64,000 nucleotides of DNA. Source: JACVRW01 sp963850205 (GTDB lineage: Bacteria; Actinomycetota; Thermoleophilia; Solirubrobacterales; Thermoleophilaceae). Location: positions 558,001 to 622,000 of the forward strand of contig CAWKKJ010000015.1 of assembly GCA_963850205.1 (NCBI GenBank). The letters run 5' to 3'. The position numbers and the translations under genes are program-made. Under the pieces are notes generated by a model. The model was not told where the DNA came from. It did no database searches and saw nothing but the letters and a program-made list of their open reading frames with translations. Shown one piece after another: positions 51,304 to 61,318 of this stretch; the stretch's first letter is position 1, and each line of letters begins with the position of its first letter.

Positions 51304-51822
51304 TCACCACGGCGAAGGCGCCGGCCGGATTGGCGGCCGGTCGGTGTAGGCCTCGCGTGCGTCGCTCGTCTCGGTCTCCACCGTTGCGCCGTGGCGGGCG
51401 GCGGCCGGGTTCACCGAGTACACGATCTCGGCGTCGGGGGAGCGCGTGCCGACCATCAGGATCGCGCACGGCTCCTCGCCGGCGCCGACCGTGATGTGGT
51501 CGGTGCCGGGCGGGCAGTGGAGGTAGTCCCAGGGGCGAAGCCGGCGCTCCTCTCCCTCCACGACCGCAATGCACTCGCCGCGCAGGACGAGGAAGCCCTC
51601 CTGGTTGGTCTCGCGGTGGTAGAAGCCGGGCGTCTCCCCCGGGCGCAGGATGTGGACGCCGATCCCGAGCAGCGCCGACGGCGCGTGTGGTGACTCGAAG
51701 CCGCACCAGATTCCGCCGCCCTCGAGCGTCCACCAGCCGATGTCGGCGAGGTTGAGGATGAACCAGCCGTCGTCGGCAGGCTGGAGGCCGGTTTCGGTCG
51801 TCTCGATCTTCGCTTCGTGCAT
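51304..51822 (-). CDS. cupin-domain protein
   Basis: 172 residues. Cupin motif 1 is PGFYHRETNQEGFLVLRGE and motif 2 YLHCPPGTDHITVGAGEEP. The WFILNLADIGWW start is aromatic-rich. Substrate not identifiable. Convergent with the encapsulin gene, only 4 bp apart, and 12 bp downstream of the LysE-family gene on the same strand. Confidence 0.82.
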   Translation of the reverse strand: MHEAKIETTETGLQPADDGWFILNLADIGWWTLEGGGIWCGFESPHAPSALLGIGVHILRPGETPGFYHRETNQEGFLVLRGECIAVVEGEERRLRPWDYLHCPPGTDHITVGAGEEPCAILMVGTRSPDAEIVYSVNPAAARHGATVETETSDAREAYTDRPPIRPAPSPW

Positions 51823-51834
51823 GCCCGGGGACGC

Positions 51835-52443
51835 TCAGCGATCGGCGAGCGCAAGGCGCCCGGCGAGCGCGAGGAAGGCGCCGCCGAAGATCCGGCGCAT
51901 CCAGGTGACCACCCGGGGCCTGGAGATGACGTGGTTACGCACGCCGGCGGCGAACACGCCGTAGACGGCAAAGACCGCGAACGTGACCAGCATGAAGACT
52001 GCGCTCAGCCCGAGCATCGTCAGCGACGCATGCGGCTCGGAGATGCTCACGAACTGCGGCAGGAAGGCGAAGAAGAACAGGGTCAGCTTCGGATTCAGGA
52101 GGTTGATCAGGACCCCGGAGAGGATCACCTTCCCTGCCGGAAGGGGGGCTGCGTCCTCGACCTGCGGCGTGCTCTTGTCCCTGATGGTGGTCCAGGCCAT
52201 GAACACCAGGTAGGCCACGCCCAGGTACTTCAGGACCTGAAAGGCGAGCGCGCTCGTGTGCAGGAGCGCGGCGAGGCCGGTGATCGCCGCCAGCATGTGC
52301 GGTACGACACCGAGGGTGCAGCCGAGAGCGGCGACCAGGCTTGCGCGTGCACCGCGGGCAAGGCCTGCCGCGAGCGTGTAGAGCACGCCGGTACCGGGGG
52401 TTGCGACGACGACCAGCGTGGTCAACAGGAACTCGGTGCTCAC
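51835..52443 (-). CDS. LysE/RhtB-family exporter
   Basis: 202 residues from a GTG at 52443, six helices. The family features are the N-terminal TLVVVATPGTGVLYTLAAGL (equivalent to the PGP motif) and a central SGVLINLLNPKLTLFFFAFL. Members export amino acids or related small molecules. It probably forms a two-gene unit with the following cupin gene. No strong Shine-Dalgarno before the GTG. Confidence 0.85.
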   Translation of the reverse strand: MSTEFLLTTLVVVATPGTGVLYTLAAGLARGARASLVAALGCTLGVVPHMLAAITGLAALLHTSALAFQVLKYLGVAYLVFMAWTTIRDKSTPQVEDAAPLPAGKVILSGVLINLLNPKLTLFFFAFLPQFVSISEPHASLTMLGLSAVFMLVTFAVFAVYGVFAAGVRNHVISRPRVVTWMRRIFGGAFLALAGRLALADR

Positions 52444-52510
52444 GGAGGGATCATTTTTACCGGACCCTCGTCTGGCCGGTGGGCAGCACCTCGCGGTTAG
52501 GGTGGCCGCT

Positions 52511-53963
52511 GTGAGCACTTCTCGCCGGAAATTCCTCCGCGACGGCGGCGCCGCCGTGGCCGCTGCGGGCCTCGCGCGCGTCGCCGGCTCATCGTCCGAG
52601 GCCCACGCGCGGCCCGCCGTCCGCCGGCCGGCCTTCGCTCTGCTTCACCTCGCTCGAGCGTGAGACCCGGATCCCTGTCCTCCCGGTCGAGGGGCGGATG
52701 CCGAGCTGGCTGACGGGCGCGCTGCTGCGCAACGGGCCGGCGCTGTTCGAGATCGGCCCCCGACCGCTTCAACCACTGGTTCGACGGCCTGGCCATGCTG
52801 CACGCGTTCTCCTTCGAGCGCGGCCGGGTGGCCTACGCGAACCGCTTCCTGCGCTCGAGCGCCTACCGCGCCTGGAAGCGGGAGGGCCGGATTCGCTTCT
52901 CGGAGTTGGCCAGTTGGGCCGGGTCCCCAACGGCAACGTGTCGATCGAGCGGCTCGGCGGACAATTCCGGGCGCTCACCGAGCTACCCGTGTCAGTGCGC
53001 TTCGACCCGAAGACGCTACGCACTCTGGGCGTGGATGCGGACCTGCCCACCGGCCGGCTGGGCACCGCCCACCCACCACGACCCGCGGACGGGTGACCGC
53101 TTCGGCTACGAGATCGAGCTCGTGCCGCCCACCGCGCTGCGGATCGTCTCGCACCGCAATGCGCGCCGCCAGCTGGCTTGGATCTCCCAGAGCGCGCCCG
53201 GCTACCTGCATTCGTTCGCTCTCACCCCGCGGTACGTGGTGGTGCTCGCTCAGCCCTTCACCTTCGACCTCGCCCGCTTTCTGCGTCCCGACCGGGGCCG
53301 ATCCTCACCAACTACGGCTGGGACGCCTCCCAGCCGCTGCGAATCGAGGTCATCGACCGCAGCGGCGGCGGTGTGGTCTCGACCACCGAGGTGGAGCCGT
53401 TCTTCGTCTTCCACCACGTCAACGCCTTCGAGCGGAATGGGAAAGGTCGTGCTCGACGTGTGCGCCTATCCCGACGCATCGATCATGGACGCGCTGTACC
53501 TGAAGCGGCTCCGCCGCGGCCGGAAGGTGCCGCGGGCCGGCCTGCGGCGGATCGAGGTCGATCCCGCGCGCCGGCGAGCGACGCAGCGCGACCTGGTCGA
53601 GCCGAACTTCGAGCTCCCGCGCGTGGACTACGACACGCCAACGGACGGCCCTACCGCTACGCCTTCGGCGTCGGCCTGCGCGGACCGAACAGCAGGTTCG
53701 TCGACCAGCTGGTCAAGGCCGACGTCAGGCGAGGGGAGGCGCTCACCTGGCATGACCCCGGGACCTTTCCCGGCGAGCCGATCTTCGTCCGCCGCCCCGG
53801 GGGGCGGAGGGACGACGCCGGGGTGGTGCTCTCGGTGCTGCTCGACGCCGGGCGCCGCAGCTCGGCGCTGGTGGTGCTGGACGCTAACACCATGGAGGAG
53901 GTCGCGCGGGCGTCGGTGCCGCACCACATTCCCTTCGGCTTCCACGGGGTGTACGCGCGGTAG
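52511..53963 (+). pseudogene. carotenoid oxygenase-like gene with about seven frameshifts
   Basis: A Tat signal (STSRRKFLRDGGAAVAAAGL) begins at the GTG 52511. The rest is an RPE65/carotenoid cleavage dioxygenase spread over all three frames: RMPSWLTGALLRNGPALFEI, FNHWFDGLAMLHAFSFERGR, IVSHRNARRQLAWISQSAPG then YLHSFALTPRYVVVLAQPF, PFFVFHHVNAFE, and FGFHGVYAR at the end, with the iron histidines of the family. Shifts lie near 52640, 52762, 52912, 53073, 53300, 53443 and 53640. Either a decayed gene or a stretch with many indel errors; codons within each piece remain well conserved. Confidence 0.75.
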
Positions 53964-53995
53964 CAGAGGCGGGTTGCGAGACTCCATGCCCGCCG

Positions 53996-55552
53996 ATGGC
54001 CGACTACGGACATGAGCTCGAGTTCGGCATCTTCCTCACCCCGGCCGCGGACCAGGCCGCAAGCGTCATCGAGACGGCTCAGCGAGCCGATGACTCCGGT
54101 CTCGATCTCGTCTCCTTCCAGGATCACCCCTACCAGCCGCGGTTTCTCGACACCTGGACGCTGATCTCGTTCCTGGCCGCCGCGACCGGCCGGGTGAAGC
54201 TCGCGCCCAACGTGCTGAGCCTGCCGCTGCGGCAGCCGGCGGTGGTCGCGCGGTCGGTGGCCAGCCTGGACATCCTCAGCGGGGGGCGGATCGAGCTCGG
54301 GATCGGGGCCGGGGCCTTCTGGGACGCGATCGGGGCGATGGGCGGCCGCCGGCTCACCCCCGGGCAGGGGGTCGATGCCCTGGCCGAGGCGATCGAGATC
54401 ATCCGCGGGATCTGGGCGGCCGGCGAGGACGACGGCCTGACACTGGAGGGCGAGCACTACCGGCTGACAGGCGCCAAGCGCGGGCCCGCGCCGGCCCACG
54501 ACGTGGGTATCTGGATCGGTGCCTACAAACCGCGGATGTTGCGGCTGACCGGCCGCGTGGCCGACGGCTGGCTCCCCAGCGTCCCCTACCTGGAGCCCGG
54601 GCAGCTCGAGAGCGGCAACGAGCGGATCGACGAAGCGGCGCTGAAGGCCGGCCGTGATCCGGCGGCGATCCGCCGCCTGCTCAACGTCGGCGGCAGCTTC
54701 ACCGACGGCAGCCCGGGTCCGCTGTCGGGCTCAGCCTCCGAGTGGCCGGGACAGTTGGCCGAGTTGGCGACCGAAAGGGGCGTCGCCACGTTCATCGTCA
54801 TGGGCGACGATCCCGCGGTGGTCGAGGCCTTTGCGGAGGTCGCGCCCGCGGTCCGGGCGCTGGTCGAGGTCAACCGCTCCCCGGCGCCGCAGCGCGAGGC
54901 GGTGCCCGTTTTCGGGCAGGAAGGGGAGGCCGCCGGCGAGTACGAGCGCCTCGGGGTCACCCCGACACCCGATACCGAGCGCCTCCGCGACTCGATGCCG
55001 TGGGACGAGGCCACCCGTCCTCATCGTCCGCCGTCGGCTCCGAACGTCCGCTACACCGAGCAGGGACGCCGGATCGGCCAGCACCTGATCGACGTGCATG
55101 ACCATCTCCGTGCCGAGCTCACCGAGCTCCGTTCGGTGGTCGCGCAGGTCCGCGAGGGGGAGCTCAGCGCGGGCGAGGCCCGCAGCACCCTGAACCAGAT
55201 GGCGATGAGGCAGAACGACTGGACGCTCGGCGCCTTCTGCACGCGCTACTGCCGGGTCGTCACCCAGCACCACCATCTGGAGGACGTCTCGGTCTTCCCT
55301 CATCTCAAGCGGTCCGAGCCCACGCTCGAGCCGGTGATCGACCGCCTCACGGTCGAGCACCATGCGATCCACGATGCGATCGAGACCGTCGACCGCGCCC
55401 TGGTCGACCACCTGGACGATCCGCGCGACTTCGACGGGCTCCAGGCGGCCATCGACGCGCTCACCGACACGTTGCTCTCACACCTCTCCTACGAGGAGCA
55501 CGAGCTGGTCGAGCCGCTGGCCCGGGTCGGGCTGGGGCCGGGCCAGCTCTGA
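53996..55552 (+). CDS. luciferase-like (F420/FMN) monooxygenase fused to a hemerythrin domain
   Basis: 518 residues, two domains. Residues 1-300 form an LLM-class TIM barrel: ELEFGIFLTPAADQAASVI, LAPNVLSLPLRQPAVVARSV, GGRIELGIGAGAFWDAIGAM, DVGIWIGAYKPRMLRLTGR. A linker of about 55 residues leads to a hemerythrin HHE bundle (about 360-515) with IDVHDHLRAEL, HHHLEDVSVFPHL, VEHHAIHDAIE and LSYEEHELVEPL, which supply di-iron ligands. The fusion may couple oxygen or nitric oxide sensing to flavin chemistry. Starts 32 bp after the carotenoid oxygenase remnant. Confidence 0.88.
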   Translation: MADYGHELEFGIFLTPAADQAASVIETAQRADDSGLDLVSFQDHPYQPRFLDTWTLISFLAAATGRVKLAPNVLSLPLRQPAVVARSVASLDILSGGRIELGIGAGAFWDAIGAMGGRRLTPGQGVDALAEAIEIIRGIWAAGEDDGLTLEGEHYRLTGAKRGPAPAHDVGIWIGAYKPRMLRLTGRVADGWLPSVPYLEPGQLESGNERIDEAALKAGRDPAAIRRLLNVGGSFTDGSPGPLSGSASEWPGQLAELATERGVATFIVMGDDPAVVEAFAEVAPAVRALVEVNRSPAPQREAVPVFGQEGEAAGEYERLGVTPTPDTERLRDSMPWDEATRPHRPPSAPNVRYTEQGRRIGQHLIDVHDHLRAELTELRSVVAQVREGELSAGEARSTLNQMAMRQNDWTLGAFCTRYCRVVTQHHHLEDVSVFPHLKRSEPTLEPVIDRLTVEHHAIHDAIETVDRALVDHLDDPRDFDGLQAAIDALTDTLLSHLSYEEHELVEPLARVGLGPGQL

Positions 55553-55563
55553 GCCACGACGGC

Positions 55564-56391
55564 TCAGCGTCCCAGCACGGCGATCATCCGCAGCGGTCCT
55601 CCGGAACCTCCCTCGATCTTCATCGGCAGCGCCACCACGGAGAAGCCGCGTCCGGGGAGCTTGGGCAGGTTGGCCACGTTCTCGAAGACGGGCACGTTGG
55701 CGGCGCCGAGCACCCGGTGCGCGCGGAACGTCGTCGACTGCCCGCGATCGATGCTCGCCGTGTCGATCCCCACCGCCTTCACCGCCCGCCGGCGCACGAG
55801 CCAGCGCGCGGCGGGCGCGCTCAGGCCCGGGAAATGCAGCTTCGCCACTGCCTGCTCACCGCGTTCGGCGGTGCCGAGGTAGCGCTCGGCGTTCGGCCAG
55901 TAGCGCCCGAAGCCGGTGTGCAGGAGGACCATGGTGCGCCGCGGGATGCGCCCGTAGCGCCTCTCCCAGGAGCGCAGGTCGGCCCGGGACACCAGGTAAT
56001 CGCGGTTGGCCAGGGCACGCTCCGACACGTCGACGACCACCGCCCGGCCCACGAGCCGCCGCAGCGGAAGCTCGTCAGCCTTGTCGCCGCCGCGCGCGAA
56101 GTGGATCGGGGCGTCGAGGTGGGTGCCACCGTGTTCGGCGGCCGCGAAGTCGTTGGCGGCGTAGTACCAGCCGCCCTCGGTCTCGCCTTCGGCAACCTCG
56201 GTGAGCTTGAACTTGCTGGCCGTGGGCCAGTAGATCGTGTCGTCGTTGAAGGGATGCGAGAGGTCAACGAGGCCTCGCAGGGCGGGCGCCGAACCGCGCT
56301 CCAACTGGCCGGCCCCGGCGATGGCGCCGCTCAGGGCCGCACCGGCGACTCCGGCCAGACAACAGGCGAACAGGACGAGGATGCGCTTCAC
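55564..56391 (-). CDS. secreted cyclase-family hydrolase (kynurenine formamidase-like)
   Basis: 275 residues. Signal peptide (RILVLFACCLAGVAGAAL) then the cyclase fold with LVDLSHPFNDDTIYWPT and metal-binding HGGTHLDAPIHFARGGD; a second conserved region is VKAVGIDTASIDRGQS. GTG start at 56391 preceded by AAGGAGGT. Family members hydrolyse N-formylkynurenine or cyclic amides/lactones; the exported location is less usual. Convergent with the hemerythrin fusion gene, 11 bp apart. Confidence 0.85.
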   Translation of the reverse strand: MKRILVLFACCLAGVAGAALSGAIAGAGQLERGSAPALRGLVDLSHPFNDDTIYWPTASKFKLTEVAEGETEGGWYYAANDFAAAEHGGTHLDAPIHFARGGDKADELPLRRLVGRAVVVDVSERALANRDYLVSRADLRSWERRYGRIPRRTMVLLHTGFGRYWPNAERYLGTAERGEQAVAKLHFPGLSAPAARWLVRRRAVKAVGIDTASIDRGQSTTFRAHRVLGAANVPVFENVANLPKLPGRGFSVVALPMKIEGGSGGPLRMIAVLGR

Positions 56392-56490
56392 GGTCTACCT
56401 CCTTCGGGTGCTCGTGTCGACGGAGTACCCGAGGCGGCGGGCGCCTATCCGCCCCGTTCCTGACCGCCGACAGCGGACAGCGCCGATGCG

Positions 56491-56906
56491 CTAACCGCAC
56501 ACGGGAAGCGGGCTGAGCCGACGTAGCCGGCGGCAAGCCCAGCGGCCGAGTCCCGCCGCCTGGGGGTCGGCGAGCACGATCCGCTCGGCCCCCAGGTCTG
56601 CGCCCAGGCCACGATTGCGGCGGCGGCGCCCAACCCCGCGTGGCCGAGCACGGTGAGGTCGACCGCGTCGTCAGCCTCGACGACGAGCCTCGCCCGCGCC
56701 AGCTCTGACTCGGCCAGCTCACGCTGTACGCCGTTCCAGTACACCGAGCTCACGCCGCAGCAGCGTGCGTTCTCGGGCTCGACCGGCGCGAGCGCGACCA
56801 CCGACAACCGCGTGCCTTCGCGCTGCGCGGCACGAGCGGTCTCGAGCAGCGTGGTGTCGGCGGCCTCGCTGGCTCCGTAGACCACGAGCGTGAGCCTCTC
56901 AGGCAT
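56491..56906 (-). CDS. small universal-stress-like protein, one-base frameshift
   Basis: From ATG 56906: PERLTLVVYGASEAADTTLL, SVVALAPVEPENARCCGV, LVVEADDAVDLTVLGHAGLG, an alpha/beta pattern like the nucleotide-binding UspA fold. Near 56610 one base is lost; the restored frame reads ADLGAERIVLADPQAAGLGR and ends at a TAG at 56491. Length 416 nt, one less than a multiple of three. Assignment to USP is tentative; no GXXGXXXXGS ATP motif is seen. Confidence 0.5.
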
Positions 56907-56966
56907 GTCGAAAAGCCTAGGGCGGGCAGGGCTGGGAGATGCTTGACCCGTAGGCTCGCTTTCGTC

Positions 56967-57545
56967 ATGCCCCTGGTGGATCACGGCGAGAGCGTCCTGG
57001 TCGTCATCGACGCGCAGGAGGGGTTCTACCGGGGACCGCTCCCTCTCGACCAGAGCGCTCGCGCCCGGGCGGCGCTCGATCGCATGGTCTGGCTCGCGAA
57101 GGTGGCCCGGCAGCTCTCGGTGCCCGCGGTGCTGACCGAGGAGGATCCGCAGCGAAACGGCTCCACGTATCCCCCGATCGCCGCCGTCTTTCCGGAGGTC
57201 AAGGCGGTGGAGAAGCCCACCTTCGGCCTCACCGGCACCCCGGAGATCGTGAGCCAGGTCGAGGCCACCCGGCGAACGACGGCGGTGCTGGTCGGCTACG
57301 AGACCGACGTGTGCGTCGCCCAGTCCGCCGTCGGCCTCAAGGAGCGCGGCATGCGGGTGGTCGTGGTCGAGGACGCCGTGTTCTCACCCGGGGAGATGCA
57401 TGCACGCGGGCTGGCCCGGATGGCCGCCGACGGAATCGAGCTCAACCACTGCAAGGGCCTTGCCTACGAGTGGACCCGGACGCTGGAGCGGTCGCGAGAG
57501 GTGCTCGAGGCGCCCGAGGTGGGAGAGCCTCCCTTCCGGCTCTGA
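56967..57545 (+). CDS. isochorismatase-family cysteine hydrolase
   Basis: 192 residues. The catalytic triad is visible: aspartate in VLVVIDAQEGFYRG, lysine in VEKPTFGLTGTPEI and cysteine in GYETDVCVAQSAVGLKERG. The family includes nicotinamidases, N-carbamoyl hydrolases and isochorismatases; the nicotinamidase-specific zinc histidines are not obvious. Divergent from the stress-like gene, starts 60 bp apart. Confidence 0.88.
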   Translation: MPLVDHGESVLVVIDAQEGFYRGPLPLDQSARARAALDRMVWLAKVARQLSVPAVLTEEDPQRNGSTYPPIAAVFPEVKAVEKPTFGLTGTPEIVSQVEATRRTTAVLVGYETDVCVAQSAVGLKERGMRVVVVEDAVFSPGEMHARGLARMAADGIELNHCKGLAYEWTRTLERSREVLEAPEVGEPPFRL

Positions 57546-57557
57546 GCGGCTCCCGGC

Positions 57558-58544
<987 letters not shown>

Positions 58545-58576
58545 TTCCCTGCCTCCCTCGTTGAAGGGCTTCGACG

Positions 58577-60004
58577 TTAGTGGAGGTCCCGCGTGCGGTT
58601 GAGCGCGTCCAATGCCGCGACCTTGTAGGCCTCGGCCAGCGTCGGGTAGTTGAAGACGGCGGAGACCAGGAAGTCGAGCGCGCCCTCCCGGTTCATGAGG
58701 GCCTGGCCGATGTGAACCAGGTCGGTGGCCTGGGCCCCGATCACGTGCACGCCGAGCAGGCTGTGGTCCTCGGCCGAGACGAGGAGCTTCAGCATCCCAT
58801 CCTCCTCGCGCATCATCAGCGCCTTGGCCAGCTCCCGCCACCAGGCGATACCCACCACGTACGGCACCGCGGCCTCGGTGAGCTCCTCCTCGGTGCGACC
58901 CACATAGGAGATCTCGGGGATCGCGTAGATCCCGATCGGGACCAGCTCGGGCAGCTGGGAGACCGGTTCGCCGAAGGCGTGGAGCGAGGCCAGGCGCCCC
59001 TGCTCCATGCTGGTGGCGGCGAGGCCGGGCGGGCCCGCCACATCACCGACCGCGAAGATGTGGGGCACGGCCGTGCGGTAGTCGTCGTCGACCTCGATGC
59101 GGCCGCGCTTGTCGCATTCGAGGCCGGCTCGGTCCAGGGCCAGCCCCTCGGTGGCGCCCTGGCGCCCGGTGGCGTAGAGCAGCGTGTGCGAAGAGATCTG
59201 CTTGCCCGACGCCAGGTGCGTGATCACCCGGCCGTCGTGGCGTTCGACCGAGGTCACCTCCTCGTTGAAGCGGAAGGTGACGTTGCGCTTGCGCAAGAGG
59301 TACTGGAGCGCGACCGTGATCTCGCGGTCGACGAAGGGGAGAAGCCGGTCCCTGGCGTCGACCAGCGTCACCCGGGTGCCCATCGCAGCGAACATCGACG
59401 TGTACTCCACCCCGATGACCCCTGCGCCCACCACGGTCATCGTGCGCGGCATGTGGTCCTCCAGCCGCAGGATGCCGTCCGAGTCGATCACCCGCTTCTC
59501 GTCGAAGTCCACGCCGGGGGGTCGCGCGGGCCGCGTACCCACGGCGATCACGATGTTCTCGGCGCTGACGATCGTCTCCTTGACCTCGCCCGTGTCGTCG
59601 TGGATCTTGACCCGGTGCTCGTCCTCGAAGGAGGCGTCGCCCACCAGCAGCCCCACGCCGTTGCGGCGAAACTGCTCGCGCACCACTGCCGTCTCGTCGG
59701 CCACGACCCGCGCGGTGCGGTCGCGCAGATACTGCGCCGCGGCGGCTTCGTGGCGGTCGGGGTGCAGTGGATCGGGTATGTCCGCGCCGCGGCCCGCGAT
59801 GTCCTCGAGGATGGCCTGGCGCAGGGTCTTCGAGGGAACCGTCCCGGTGTGGATCGAGACGCCGCCCACCCGCTCACGACGTTCGACCACCCCGACCCGC
59901 TTCCCCAGCTTCGCCGCCTGAACCGCCGCGCGCTGCCCGCCCGGCCCCGAGCCGATGACGAGGAGATCGAGGTCCATCGCGCCAGGGGTCATAGCATCGT
60001 TCAT
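58577..60004 (-). CDS. sthA: soluble pyridine nucleotide transhydrogenase
   Basis: 475 residues; a flavoprotein of the disulfide-reductase fold that transfers hydride between NADPH and NAD. FAD motif DLLVIGSGPGGQRAAVQA, NAD motif MTVVGAGVIGVEYTSMFAAM, and DDDYRTAVPHIFAVGDVAGP. The redox-cysteine region reads VGGVSIHTGTVPSKTLR with no cysteine pair, as expected for SthA rather than lipoamide dehydrogenase. ATG 60004 overlaps the stop of the TspO gene. Confidence 0.92.
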   Translation of the reverse strand: MNDAMTPGAMDLDLLVIGSGPGGQRAAVQAAKLGKRVGVVERRERVGGVSIHTGTVPSKTLRQAILEDIAGRGADIPDPLHPDRHEAAAAQYLRDRTARVVADETAVVREQFRRNGVGLLVGDASFEDEHRVKIHDDTGEVKETIVSAENIVIAVGTRPARPPGVDFDEKRVIDSDGILRLEDHMPRTMTVVGAGVIGVEYTSMFAAMGTRVTLVDARDRLLPFVDREITVALQYLLRKRNVTFRFNEEVTSVERHDGRVITHLASGKQISSHTLLYATGRQGATEGLALDRAGLECDKRGRIEVDDDYRTAVPHIFAVGDVAGPPGLAATSMEQGRLASLHAFGEPVSQLPELVPIGIYAIPEISYVGRTEEELTEAAVPYVVGIAWWRELAKALMMREEDGMLKLLVSAEDHSLLGVHVIGAQATDLVHIGQALMNREGALDFLVSAVFNYPTLAEAYKVAALDALNRTRDLH

Positions 60005-60366
60005 GAGCGGTTGCGGGCGGCGATCGTCCAGTTCAGCGCGGTCGCGAAGGCGACCCAGAGCACATGGGGGACCAGAAGGAGCGCGGCCCGTGGGGTACGC
60101 CGGCGCAGGCGAACGATCAGCGCGACCGTGGTGCGCTGGGCGCGGCGGACGTCCAGCATCGAGAGGGCGATGCAGCCGTAGAGAATCGTCCATACCGGGC
60201 CGAAGACAGCTCCGGGCGGCTGCCAGGCCGGCTTTTTCAGCCGCCGGTACCAGCGGCTCGAGATCGCGGGCGCCGACGCCACCGACCCCGCCACGGCCGT
60301 CGCGACCACCGCCGCGGCGATGGCGGCCGCCTCGGCCGTAGACGGATGGCTTCGGTCCTCGGCCAT
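60001..60366 (-). CDS. TspO/MBR-family protein with internal deletion
   Basis: 121 residues from ATG 60366 (GTG 60390 possible). Helix 1, then the family core WYRRLKKPAWQPPGAVFGPV and WTILYG are present, and the end LLLVPHVLWVAFATALNWTI matches helix 5. The usual middle with helices 3-4 and the N-x-x-W-S-P-L-F-F motif is missing, so the protein is about 35-45 residues short of typical TspO. The junction is in frame. It may be nonfunctional or a short variant. Couples to sthA by ATGA overlap. Confidence 0.75.
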   Translation of the reverse strand: MAEDRSHPSTAEAAAIAAAVVATAVAGSVASAPAISSRWYRRLKKPAWQPPGAVFGPVWTILYGCIALSMLDVRRAQRTTVALIVRLRRRTPRAALLLVPHVLWVAFATALNWTIAARNRS

Positions 60367-60425
60367 GGCAGCCGCCGGAAGGTACCGCACGGCCTCCGGC
60401 CCGGCCTGCGTTCACTAGCCGGCGC

Positions 60426-60453
60426 TTGACATATACCTATATCAGCATATAAT
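60426..60453 (+). promoter_or_regulatory. consensus sigma-70 promoter overlapping an ArsR-family start
   Basis: TTGACA (60426-60431), 16-bp spacer, TATAAT (60448-60453). The -10 box shares two bases with the ATG at 60452, so transcription from this promoter would begin downstream of that ATG. The AT-rich region also has imperfect TATA dyads that could bind the repressor. Confidence 0.7.
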
Positions 60454-60814
60454 GTCCGGCATCGCACGCGCAGCCACTACAGCGGATGCCTTTAACGCGG
60501 TGGCCGAGCCCCGGCGGCGGGAGATCCTGGATGTCCTCGCTAGTGGAGAGCGGCCCGTAAACGACCTGGTGGGCCAGCTCGGGCTGGCTCAACCACAGGT
60601 GTCCAAGCACCTCCGGGTGCTCCGCGAGGTGGGGGCGGTTCACGTGCGAGACGAAGGACGGCAGCGTCTGTACCGGCTGAACGGCGAAGCGCTCAAGCCG
60701 ATTCACGATTGGGTGAAGGCCTACGAGCGCTCCTGGTCGGAGCGGTTCGGCGAGCTGGATGCCGTGTTGGACGACCTCAAGCAGAAGGAGAACAGAGATG
60801 GCAGCGACGAGTAG
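60452..60814 (+). CDS. ArsR-family transcriptional repressor (SRPBCC-associated)
   Basis: 120 residues from the ATG at 60452. Winged helix: AFNAVAEPRRREILDVLASG, recognition helix LAQPQVSKHLRVLREVGAVH, wing RDEGRQRLYRLN. No cysteine metal site is present, so it belongs to the non-metal ArsR group often paired with an Aha1/SRPBCC gene, as here (17-bp overlap). The start conflicts with the -10 box and the true start could be further in. Confidence 0.88.
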   Translation: MSGIARAATTADAFNAVAEPRRREILDVLASGERPVNDLVGQLGLAQPQVSKHLRVLREVGAVHVRDEGRQRLYRLNGEALKPIHDWVKAYERSWSERFGELDAVLDDLKQKENRDGSDE

Positions 60815-61292
60815 CGGAACGGCGAAGGTCACGCTCCCCGCCGACGAGCAGATCCTCATCACACGGGAGTTCGACGCTCCCAAGCACCTGGTCTACAAGG
60901 CCTGGACCACACCGGATCTGGTCATGCGCTGGTGGAGCGGCCACCGCGGCGAGATGAAGATCGCCGACATCGACCTGCGGGTCGGCGGCATGTGGCGGTA
61001 CGTGATGGTGGCCGGCGAGGGCGGCTTCGAGGTCGCCTTCCACGGCGAGTACCGGGAGATCGTCCCGGACGAGCACATCGTCACGACCGAGGTCTTCGAG
61101 CATCCGTCCGCCGAGGGCGAGGTGGGGCTGAACACCGTGACCTTCCAAGAGGAGGACGAGCGCACCACGCTCACGCTCCTCGCGGAGTACTCGAGCAAGG
61201 ACGTGCGCGACGCGATCATCGACTCCGGGATGGAGGGCGGTATGCAGGAGCAGATGGACGTGCTGGAGGAGATCGCGGTCTCGCTCCGCTGA
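60798..61292 (+). CDS. SRPBCC/Aha1-like ligand-binding protein
   Basis: 164 residues. The helix-grip fold features are ILITREFDAPKHLVYKAWTT at the N-terminus, LRVGGMWRYVM, FHGEYREIVPDEHIVTTEVF and a long C-terminal helix (GMQEQMDVLEEIAVSL). An AGAAGGAGAACAG leader gives a good ribosome site inside the arsR gene. Ligand unknown; usually co-regulated with the partner ArsR gene. Confidence 0.88.
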   Translation: MAATSSGTAKVTLPADEQILITREFDAPKHLVYKAWTTPDLVMRWWSGHRGEMKIADIDLRVGGMWRYVMVAGEGGFEVAFHGEYREIVPDEHIVTTEVFEHPSAEGEVGLNTVTFQEEDERTTLTLLAEYSSKDVRDAIIDSGMEGGMQEQMDVLEEIAVSLR

Positions 61293-61318
61293 GGCAGGCG
61301 AGGTAGGCTCGCCGCACC

